Shown: in pieces, positions 25,505-33,007 of the stretch
Layout: each line of letters begins with the position of its first letter
Numbering within the stretch: the first letter of the stretch is position 1
Origin: Lachnospiraceae bacterium KH1T2
GTDB lineage: Bacteria > Bacillota > Clostridia > Lachnospirales > Lachnospiraceae
Reading direction: 5' to 3'
Assembly (NCBI GenBank): GCA_900114405.1
Contig: FOSY01000010.1
Location: 48,044-112,043 of the forward strand
DNA length: 64,000 nt
Program-made: the position numbers and the translations under genes
The notes under the pieces: model-generated
Database searches by the model: none
What the model saw: only the letters and a program-made list of their open reading frames with translations
What the model was told of the DNA's origin: nothing

Positions 25505-28027
25505 ATGTTCAAATTATTAGGGATGAAGTTTGGAAAAACCGACGAAGAAAAGAAACAGGACAAGCTGAAAAGCAGTATCAAGACAGCCGGAAAGCAGTAT
25601 TTAAAGCATAAAGAAAGATTACAAAGGGCGAGGGGGTTAAATACAGAACAGGAAAAAAGAGAGAGTGCCATCTTTTTCAAGACTTATGGACCTTTGATAG
25701 AAGAATGTATCTCAAACAGGATAAATCTGATTGAAGATAATAATATAAGGGAGATGAATATTGGTTATAATAAATATAAGGGTGATTTAAGGATTAGCGC
25801 TGAGGAAAATATTAATTCAGCTATTACATCTGATATGCTGGATAAATTTTCACCGCTTTCAAAGGATAATAATAAACTGACTGATGAGCAGGTAGGGCAG
25901 GTAGATGATGGAGCAAGAGCGGGGATAAGCAAAGTAGGACAGTGGCTTTATGAGCATAGTGGTACAAGGCATCAGGCTTTTATACATATGCTTATGTCGA
26001 AAAATGAACGCGAACAGCTCTTTATATATTATCTTGTTGAGAAAAATAAAAGAAAGAATCCCACGCCTAAGGATCTTGTAGATTCGCAGTCAGGGTATGT
26101 TCCTGATATCTCAAAAATTAAGAGTCAGATAACACCCAGCAAATTTAAATTTTGGAAATGGGGGAAAACCAAGTATCACTGGTATAAGTTTGATGATGCA
26201 GCACAGGCTGCTGCTGAAATGCGGGATATGTTCAGAGTCTATGGACTGGGAGCAAATGATATTAAGATCCCGGGGTTGCATGTTGAAGAAGATGAAAAGA
26301 AAGAGGAAAATCAACAAGAAGATGTAGGACAAAATAATCTTGTAGAAGAGAATATAATTGAGAAAGCAGATAAAGAAGATCAAGACAAGGCTGGTAATAA
26401 TGAAGGCGAGAAAATAATAGAACAGCAGCAAGAAGAAAGTCAGATTGCTGAAGATATCTCAGAGATGGACCTGGATAAATCTATAATCGAGGATTATAAG
26501 GGAGATCAAGGGGATAATGAAATACCGTTAAATCCGGATGTGAATATAATCGAGAAGCTTCAGAATCATAAAAGACTTATCATGAGGCTGGAAGGCAAGA
26601 CTGGAGAACTTGATGATAAGGACAATGAGAGTTTAAATAAGTCGGTAGAAGAATTGAAACAGGCTTTTGAAGCTTTTCAGAAATGGCTCGATAGAGCGCC
26701 GGCTATGGAACCTGACGAAAAGCAAAAGGGTATGGATGCTCCATTTGCTCAGGCACCGGGATTTAAGAATAGTGAGCTTACGGGCTATGTTGCAACAGGT
26801 GCTAAGATTGTAGGAAAAGGTGCGGCATCTCCATATTCTTCTTATAACGTTAGTCTTATGGGGTATGAACCGGTTAAAGCAATTTTTAATGAAAGTTTTG
26901 CTCGTGGCTGCAATATTGGAGGAAATGGACTAGGTACAGCAGCTGGAGTTATTTCAATAATCGGTGTAGTGATCAAACTTGTAGAAATAAAGAAGTCAGC
27001 ACCGTTGGAAATGGGCAGCACTATAGCATTTCAGTTAATGGAATCTCTTTCTCAGCTCTTAACTGGTGGCAGCGGCGCAACTCTAAGTACGTCAAGTATG
27101 ATAGGAACAATAGCCGGAGTCACTGCTGAAGAAATGGTTAAGAATAGTTCCTATGTGGCAGCCGGACAGGCAGGCAACATACTTGGAGGTGTTGCCGGTG
27201 CTATCAATATGGGACTTGGAATCAGCAGTGTTGTAAGATCTAATAATAGTCAAAAACATCTTGATAATGCCAGACAAAAGTTCAATGAGAGAGTTTTTGA
27301 AAGTGACTCTAGGAAAACTGTAAAGAATGATCCATCAGTGAAGCAGTTGTCTAAAGATGATGAAAAGCAAAATGCGCTGATGATGAAGCTGGACAGAGAT
27401 TTTTCTACGAAAAAGTTTACCGGTGGTCTGCAGATCGGAGCAGGTGTTTTACAGGTTGCGGGTGGTGTGCTTGGAGTACTTGCTGCGACGGGCGTTGGAG
27501 CTCCTATAGCAACTGCACTTGGAGTGATAGGCGGTCTTGTTGCAGGCGGAATAGCACTTTATTCGTTTCTTAAAGCTCGAAGTAATAGAAAGAAATCGGT
27601 TGATGAGTACCTAAAGGTTGATTTTGTAGTATCCAAGGCGGAAGAGTATTTTAGTCAAAAGTATGGCGCTAAATGGGAAGATAGAATTAAAACTGAGTAT
27701 GGCATAAAAGGGAAAAAGGGACTTAAAGAACAGATCCGCTATGAGCTTATGGCAAGGATCAATTGCCATGATTCTGACTCTGCATATAGATATATAAACA
27801 GACAATATGCAATATTCCTATATAGGAAGACCTACTTTAAGCCAGATGGTAGAACGCCGTTTACAACTGCGGATGAAAATGATCCTGACTTCAGGAGAGC
27901 ACAGGAAGAATATGTACCGATACTTAAGTCAATCAAGCTGAGACCAAAATATCCGAATGCTGAAGAGGCTGACAAAACACCAAATCTTTCAGTAGATGTC
28001 ATAGCTACAAAATTGTTTAATGGATAA
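25505..28027 (+). CDS. 840-residue protein with glycine-rich hydrophobic blocks, candidate cargo of the AAA+ module
   Basis: I do not recognise a named family. The N-terminal 250 residues are charged and helical. Residues about 258-350 are a Glu/Gln/Lys/Asp-rich low-complexity linker. Residues about 470-500 (GGNGLGTAAGVISIIGVVI), 510-575, and 640-690 (GAGVLQVAGGVLGVLAATG and following) are glycine-zipper-like hydrophobic stretches of the kind seen in membrane-inserting toxins and tape-measure proteins. The C-terminal 150 residues are soluble and Tyr/Lys-rich. There is no signal peptide and no HExxH or other evident catalytic motif. It starts 15 bases after the AAA+ ATPase and is followed after 9 bases by a chaperone-like gene, so a secreted or injected effector is a reasonable but unproven idea. 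Confidence 0.75.
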   Translation: MFKLLGMKFGKTDEEKKQDKLKSSIKTAGKQYLKHKERLQRARGLNTEQEKRESAIFFKTYGPLIEECISNRINLIEDNNIREMNIGYNKYKGDLRISAEENINSAITSDMLDKFSPLSKDNNKLTDEQVGQVDDGARAGISKVGQWLYEHSGTRHQAFIHMLMSKNEREQLFIYYLVEKNKRKNPTPKDLVDSQSGYVPDISKIKSQITPSKFKFWKWGKTKYHWYKFDDAAQAAAEMRDMFRVYGLGANDIKIPGLHVEEDEKKEENQQEDVGQNNLVEENIIEKADKEDQDKAGNNEGEKIIEQQQEESQIAEDISEMDLDKSIIEDYKGDQGDNEIPLNPDVNIIEKLQNHKRLIMRLEGKTGELDDKDNESLNKSVEELKQAFEAFQKWLDRAPAMEPDEKQKGMDAPFAQAPGFKNSELTGYVATGAKIVGKGAASPYSSYNVSLMGYEPVKAIFNESFARGCNIGGNGLGTAAGVISIIGVVIKLVEIKKSAPLEMGSTIAFQLMESLSQLLTGGSGATLSTSSMIGTIAGVTAEEMVKNSSYVAAGQAGNILGGVAGAINMGLGISSVVRSNNSQKHLDNARQKFNERVFESDSRKTVKNDPSVKQLSKDDEKQNALMMKLDRDFSTKKFTGGLQIGAGVLQVAGGVLGVLAATGVGAPIATALGVIGGLVAGGIALYSFLKARSNRKKSVDEYLKVDFVVSKAEEYFSQKYGAKWEDRIKTEYGIKGKKGLKEQIRYELMARINCHDSDSAYRYINRQYAIFLYRKTYFKPDGRTPFTTADENDPDFRRAQEEYVPILKSIKLRPKYPNAEEADKTPNLSVDVIATKLFNG

Positions 28028-28036
28028 GGGGAAAAA

Positions 28037-28564
28037 ATGGAAAAGAAGGAAAGATACTATAAGTTGCTTGAAAAGCTGGAGGAAGAATTTAATAAGGCAG
28101 AATATAAGACAAGGCTTATAAAGGAGGGAGAGGGTGGAGTGCCTTTTTCAATCCTTAGAGTGGGTATTCATGATTTTGCTACTATTCCGGACGGTGTACT
28201 TGCAGAGTTCTTCTTCTTAGATACTGAGGAGTCGGCAGAGCATGTTATGTATTTTTACTCAGTTATCACTATTGAGGACGAGATGGATCGTAAGTATTCT
28301 GATGAATTGGCAAAGTCTATAGCAAGGTTGAATTTTTATATTCAGGGAGGATGCTTTGCTATAAATGCAGCAGAAAGTACATTGGTGTATAGGAATACAG
28401 GCTATTATTTTGATTCTTTGAGTGATGAACAGATATTTGACGGCATGAGCCTCAATGCAATACATGCGGTGCAGATTGCGGAGCCATATGGAGGAATCCT
28501 TTCAGGAGTAGCTAAAGGCGAAAATACCTTTGAGGAGATAATGGAGCTTCTGCCGGAGCAGTGA
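28037..28564 (+). CDS. YbjN / secretion-chaperone-like protein
   Basis: A 175-residue acidic soluble protein. The order of secondary structure, a strand with FSILRVGIHDF, a long strand pair with LAEFFFLDTEE and YFYSVITIEDE, a helix SDELAKSIARLN, then GCFAINAAESTLVYRN and a C-terminal helix, follows the YbjN fold, which is related to type III secretion chaperones. The family call is by pattern. The ribosome binding site AAGGGG precedes ATG 28037. It closes the operon with the AAA+ ATPase and the 840-residue protein; binding and keeping the latter soluble is the obvious hypothesis. Confidence 0.75.
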   Translation: MEKKERYYKLLEKLEEEFNKAEYKTRLIKEGEGGVPFSILRVGIHDFATIPDGVLAEFFFLDTEESAEHVMYFYSVITIEDEMDRKYSDELAKSIARLNFYIQGGCFAINAAESTLVYRNTGYYFDSLSDEQIFDGMSLNAIHAVQIAEPYGGILSGVAKGENTFEEIMELLPEQ

Positions 28565-28603
28565 TCTGAGAAAAAATTATTGTAAAAATTAAAATGATGT
28601 TAT

Positions 28604-28640
28604 GCCCTGAGTTTATAGTTATATAGGCTTGGGGCTTTTT
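28604..28640 (+). terminator. intrinsic terminator of the AAA+ module
   Basis: Fourteen-base arms (28604-28617 and 28622-28635) pair fully if several G-U pairs are allowed, followed by five T. Confidence 0.75.
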
Positions 28641-28751
28641 CATGCATAATTATAGAACCGGGTATAATTTTACCTTTTTCGGGCTGCTTCACAAAATCAT
28701 CATATTAAAAGATTATTATATAGTGGTTTTTAAATATGGAGGTAGTGAAGA

Positions 28752-29759
28752 ATGCTTGAGGTAAAAAATCTTACAAAGCGTTACGGATCTAATGTTGCTG
28801 TTGATCATTTGAATTTTAAGATCGCAGACGGCAGGATCTATGGTTTCCTTGGCCCTAATGGTGCAGGTAAATCAACAACTATGAATATGATAACAGGGTA
28901 TCTTGCATCTACGGAGGGGACAGTTCTTATTGATGGACATGATATATTGAAGGATCCTATCGAGGCTAAAAAGCATATAGGATATCTTCCGGAGATTCCA
29001 CCGCTTTATCCGGATATGACTGTTGGCGAATATCTTTCATTTGCAGCAGAGCTTAAGGGAATAGCGAAAAAAGAGCGTGCATCAATGCTTGACGACATTA
29101 TGCAGCGTACAATGACTAAGGACGTTGAAGGCAGACTGATTCGAAATCTTTCAAAAGGATATCGTCAGAGAGTTGGTATCGCTGAGGCGCTTATCGGTTA
29201 TCCGGATCTTATCATCCTTGATGAGCCGACTGTTGGACTTGATCCAAAGCAGATCATCGAGATACGTCAGCTTATCAGATCTCTTGGAGAAAAGCACACT
29301 GTGATCTTGAGCTCTCATATATTACAGGAAATCAGTGCTGTATGTGATCATATCATGGTCATTTCACATGGTAAGATGGTCGCATCTGATACACCGGAGC
29401 GATTGGCTAATTCAATAAGTGATTCGCACACTATGCATCTTGAAGTGCGTGCTTCTCAGAAGGAGATTGAAAATGCGCTCAAAGGCATAAAGGGAGTTAG
29501 TGAGATCAGATTTGAAGCTTCGACAGAGAGAGGAATCTCACGTGCGGTAATTTCAAGTGGAGCTGATTCAGATATTCGAGAAGAAGTATTCCACAGATGT
29601 GCAAATAATGGACTTCCTATCCTTGATATGCGCTCAGATCGTCTTTCTCTTGAGGATGTTTACCTTAAACTCACCGGAGATGAAAAGGGTGAAGCAGAGC
29701 AGACTGCAGAGATAGAGGAAAGCGCTGATATATCAAATGAAAAGGAGGCTGATAAGTAA
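28752..29759 (+). CDS. ABC transporter ATP-binding protein (GldA-like)
   Basis: A 335-residue ATPase. It has Walker A GPNGAGKST, a Q-loop region, signature LSKGYRQRVGIAEAL, Walker B LIILDEPTVGLDP and the switch His in SSHIL. The C-terminal extension of about 90 residues ends in an acidic tail. The YRQRVG signature and short N-terminus match the CcmA/GldA group that works with ABC-2 membrane subunits. GGAGGT lies 8 bases before ATG 28752. The stop overlaps the permease start (TAATG). It forms a three-gene operon with the fused GldFG-like protein and the DUF4340 protein. Confidence 0.94.
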   Translation: MLEVKNLTKRYGSNVAVDHLNFKIADGRIYGFLGPNGAGKSTTMNMITGYLASTEGTVLIDGHDILKDPIEAKKHIGYLPEIPPLYPDMTVGEYLSFAAELKGIAKKERASMLDDIMQRTMTKDVEGRLIRNLSKGYRQRVGIAEALIGYPDLIILDEPTVGLDPKQIIEIRQLIRSLGEKHTVILSSHILQEISAVCDHIMVISHGKMVASDTPERLANSISDSHTMHLEVRASQKEIENALKGIKGVSEIRFEASTERGISRAVISSGADSDIREEVFHRCANNGLPILDMRSDRLSLEDVYLKLTGDEKGEAEQTAEIEESADISNEKEADK

Positions 29760-31897
29760 TGCTTGCAGTTTATAAAAAAGAGCTGAGACAGTATTTTAAT
29801 TCTGTTATTGGATGCCTTTTCATAGCAGTTAATTTCTGTGTACTCGGCATTTATTTCATGGCAAATAACCTGCTTGGACAAAATCCTTCATTGGCTAATG
29901 TCATGAATAACGTTTTATTTGTTTTAATGATAATGACACCTATCCTTACAATGAGGATATTAGCAGAAGAGCAGAGACAAAAGACAGATCAGCTTTTGCT
30001 CACAGCGCCTGTCCCTGTATGGAAAGTTGTAGTGGGCAAGTACCTCGCTGTGCTTTCGATCTTTATGATACCGGTAGTGCTTTCGTGCATATTCCCGCTT
30101 ATCATGTCATGTTTTGGAACAGTAGAGTATGGTGAGTCTTACCTCGCAGTTCTTGGATATTTCATGTTTGGAGCTGCATGTATTGCAGTTGGTGTATTTG
30201 TTTCATCAATCACAGAAAGCCAGATAATCGCAGCAGTTCTTTCGTTTATAATCCTGTTCCTCACATTTTTGATGAATGGTATTGTAAGCATACTGACACA
30301 GAGCGGAACTAATCCGGCTGTGCTGCTCAGAGCTTTTGACTTTTTGAGCCGACTTGATAACTTTATGGCTGGTATTTTTGATATTAAGGAAGCAGTTTAT
30401 TTCTTTACTGTTATCGTACTTATGCTGTTCCTTACTTATCAGTCAATAATGAAGAGAAGATATTCTGTATCAAAGACAACACTTTCACTTACAGTATATT
30501 CTAATCTTGTCATTGTGATCGCAGTAGCGATAGCAGTAGTTGTAAACTTGTTTGTAGGTCAGATACCGTCAATATATTCTGAATTTGATGTCACAAAATC
30601 AGGTGTATTTACATTGACAGATGACTCAAAGAAGTTTATGGCAGCTCTTAACAGTGATGTAACTATCTATGTTCTCGGTACTGAAGAGCAGATGGCTAAC
30701 TATGACTATAAAGAGGTAGTAAATACACTTAAGCAATACAGCGAGCTTACAGACCACATAAAGGTAGTTTATAAGGATCCAAGTCTTGACCCGAATTTTG
30801 CTCAGAAGTACACCACAGAGCAGGCAACTATAGGCTCACTCATCGTTGTATCAGGTGATAGATCAAGATACGTTCCGACTTCTGATATTTATGAGACAAA
30901 TGTTGATTACCAGACATATCAGTCAACACGTACTGCATATGATGGTGAAGGTCAGATCACATCAGCAATTTCATATGTTACAACTGATGATCTTCCGAAG
31001 CTTTATATAATAACAGGCCATAGCGAAGCATCACTTAGTGAATTCAGCCGCTTAGAGCAGGCAATTAAAAAGCAGAATATTGATACAGAAGAGCTTCAGC
31101 TTATCACTACAGAGGCAATTCCTGAGGATGCATCTGCGATAATGATACTTTCACCTGAAAGTGACTACTCAAAAGAAGATGCGGCTAAGGTATCTGAGTA
31201 CCTTAAGAATGGCGGAAAAGCGATAATCACATACAATTATACAGAAGCAGGTACTCCAAACCTTGATTCAGTGCTTGAAGCATATGGTGTAAATCATATC
31301 AATGGAATCGTTTTTGAGGGCGATCAGAGCCACATGATGCAGAATCCTATATATCTGATACCTGATCTTGAAAGTTCAGCTATGACAGATTCACTTATTG
31401 CATCTAATCTTCCTGTTCTTGTTCCACAGGCTTCTGCATTTGCTGTTTCAGATAATTCTGTTCCGGATACGACTGAGATCGATGAGGCTATCCAGACTAC
31501 AGCTAATTCATATCTGAAAACAGATGTAAGTAATGCACAGTCACCTGCAAGAGAGGCTGGTGATCAGGACGGACCGTTTGATATTGGTGTATATGTCACA
31601 GATACTTCTGTAAGTGATAATGCTGCAAAGATTGCTGCATTTTCTACGGATTATCTCTTCTCAGATCAGATGGATTCATATGTTGCAGGTTCAAATGTTG
31701 CACTTGTGACAAATGCGCTTAATGACATGATAGAGAGAGAGCTTAATGCTACTATCCCGGCTAAGTCATATCAGACTTCACTGCTTACAGTAAGCTATGG
31801 TACAGCTATGATGCTTTCGGCTATCTTTGTGCTTCTTATCCCTATTGCAACACTTGCAGCAGGTATCGTTGTGTGGTACAGAAGGAGAAAGCGCTGA
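29759..31897 (+). CDS. fused ABC-2 permease and GldG-like auxiliary protein
   Basis: A 712-residue fusion. Residues 1-235 are an ABC-2 permease with six hydrophobic segments, including MTPILTMRILAEEQRQKTDQLL, a hallmark of GldF/NosY-like permeases. Residues about 245-680 form the extracellular ABC_transp_aux (GldG-like) domain, preceded by a helix at 245-265. It contains LTDDSKKFMAALNSDVTIYVL, YITGHSE and GGKAIITYNY. A last helix lies at 685-707. In Bacteroidetes the two parts are separate proteins of the gliding machinery; in Clostridia the fusion is an uncharacterised exporter. It overlaps neighbours on both sides by one base (TAATG and TGATG). Confidence 0.92.
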   Translation: MLAVYKKELRQYFNSVIGCLFIAVNFCVLGIYFMANNLLGQNPSLANVMNNVLFVLMIMTPILTMRILAEEQRQKTDQLLLTAPVPVWKVVVGKYLAVLSIFMIPVVLSCIFPLIMSCFGTVEYGESYLAVLGYFMFGAACIAVGVFVSSITESQIIAAVLSFIILFLTFLMNGIVSILTQSGTNPAVLLRAFDFLSRLDNFMAGIFDIKEAVYFFTVIVLMLFLTYQSIMKRRYSVSKTTLSLTVYSNLVIVIAVAIAVVVNLFVGQIPSIYSEFDVTKSGVFTLTDDSKKFMAALNSDVTIYVLGTEEQMANYDYKEVVNTLKQYSELTDHIKVVYKDPSLDPNFAQKYTTEQATIGSLIVVSGDRSRYVPTSDIYETNVDYQTYQSTRTAYDGEGQITSAISYVTTDDLPKLYIITGHSEASLSEFSRLEQAIKKQNIDTEELQLITTEAIPEDASAIMILSPESDYSKEDAAKVSEYLKNGGKAIITYNYTEAGTPNLDSVLEAYGVNHINGIVFEGDQSHMMQNPIYLIPDLESSAMTDSLIASNLPVLVPQASAFAVSDNSVPDTTEIDEAIQTTANSYLKTDVSNAQSPAREAGDQDGPFDIGVYVTDTSVSDNAAKIAAFSTDYLFSDQMDSYVAGSNVALVTNALNDMIERELNATIPAKSYQTSLLTVSYGTAMMLSAIFVLLIPIATLAAGIVVWYRRRKR

Positions 31898-32454
31898 TGG
31901 AAAAGAAACAGATAAGAAATCTAATTATACTGGTTGTAGTTTTGATAGTTTGCATTGGCGGTTATTTCGGAATGAAAAACTTCAACCAAAAGACAGAGGC
32001 AGCTTCAGAAGCTGCTTCTGAGGCCGCTGAGGCAAAAGAACAGTTAAGCACTGTAAGCTCAGGCTCTATAACAAAGCTTTCATGGAAATATGATGGAAAT
32101 GATGTAACTATCACAAAGGGCGGAGTTGACGGTGATGATGTATGGTATAACGGATCTGTAAGTCTTAACTCAGTAGAATCAATGCTTAGTGCAGTTTCTG
32201 ATATTGAGTCATCAAAGACGATAACAGGTGACGATATAAACATGGAGGAGTTTGGCTTAAACTCTCCTCAGAATGTCATCACAGCCGAAGAGTCAGATGG
32301 TAAGAATATAAAAGTAACTATAGGAATACAGAATCAGATAACTAATGATTATTATTGCTATCTGAATGATGATACCTCCAAGGTATATACGATATCATCA
32401 ACACTTTACAACAGCTTTAATAAAGACCCGAAAGACATGGAAGCCGGAAAATAA
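31897..32454 (+). CDS. membrane-anchored DUF4340 protein
   Basis: A 185-residue protein with one N-terminal helix (about 7-25), an AASEAASEAAEA linker, and an extracellular DUF4340-like beta domain with ITKLSWKYDGNDVTITKGG, a W..Y tract and YCYLNDDTSKVYTI. ATG 31897 overlaps the previous stop and has AGGAGAAAG upstream; the open frame extends 8 codons further but has no better start. DUF4340 proteins are regularly encoded with GldFG-like exporters, as here, and probably form a surface complex with them. Confidence 0.87.
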   Translation: MEKKQIRNLIILVVVLIVCIGGYFGMKNFNQKTEAASEAASEAAEAKEQLSTVSSGSITKLSWKYDGNDVTITKGGVDGDDVWYNGSVSLNSVESMLSAVSDIESSKTITGDDINMEEFGLNSPQNVITAEESDGKNIKVTIGIQNQITNDYYCYLNDDTSKVYTISSTLYNSFNKDPKDMEAGK

Positions 32455-32514
32455 TGCATTTTAGAAAGTACATAAAATTTAGTTTTTATTATTGTGATAG
32501 ATGATATAATGACC

Positions 32515-32520
32515 TCAGGT
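32515..32520 (+). promoter_or_regulatory. possible -10 element of the desulfoferrodoxin gene
   Basis: A perfect TATAAT lies 37 bases upstream of ATG 32557. The -35 region is T-rich without a good TTGACA match, so the assignment is tentative. Confidence 0.4.
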
Positions 32521-32556
32521 ATTAACTTTTCTTTCAAGAAAGAATGGGGGATCAAG

Positions 32557-32934
32557 ATGGCTAAATTTTATCGTTGTAAGGGATGTGGAAATTTTATTTC
32601 CATAATTGGTGAAAAGTCTGCGTGTACACCTAAGTGCTGCGGCGAGGAAATGACAGAGCTTAAGGCAAACACGACAGATGGTGCAGCTGAGAAGCATGTT
32701 CCTGACGTGACTATAGATGGAGATAAGGTATGTGTACAGGTTGGTTCTGTAGCACATCCGATGCTTGAGGAACATCATATTGCATTTATTTATCTTGAAA
32801 CCGAAGACAGCGGACAGATACAGTATCTCAAGCCGGGAGAAGAGCCAAAGGCAGAGTTCCTTCTCAATGGCAAGAAAGCAATAAGGGTTTACGAGTATTG
32901 CAATCTTCATGGGCTTTGGGTTAAAGAATTATAA
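32557..32934 (+). CDS. dfx: desulfoferrodoxin (superoxide reductase)
   Basis: Reduces superoxide to hydrogen peroxide without producing oxygen, an anaerobe's defence enzyme. The 125 residues include an N-terminal desulforedoxin-like iron site (CKGCG and, later, KCCGEEM) and the catalytic iron site ligands in EKHVP, HPMLEEHHI and CNLHGLW. Both domains of the two-iron class are therefore present. ATG 32557 is preceded by GGGGGAT; an upstream frame extension to 32494 is not needed. It is monocistronic, with a hairpin terminator after it. Confidence 0.95.
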   Translation: MAKFYRCKGCGNFISIIGEKSACTPKCCGEEMTELKANTTDGAAEKHVPDVTIDGDKVCVQVGSVAHPMLEEHHIAFIYLETEDSGQIQYLKPGEEPKAEFLLNGKKAIRVYEYCNLHGLWVKEL

Positions 32935-32940
32935 TTTTAG

Positions 32941-32972
32941 CGGGCAGTTTTAGCAACTGCCCGTTATTTATT
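32941..32972 (+). terminator. intrinsic terminator of dfx
   Basis: A perfect 9-bp GC-rich stem (32941-32949 and 32955-32963) with a 5-base loop, followed by TTATTTATT. Confidence 0.85.
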
Positions 32973-33007
32973 GTAAAAATTTGCAAAAGAGGAGAAAAAG
33001 GGTAAAT

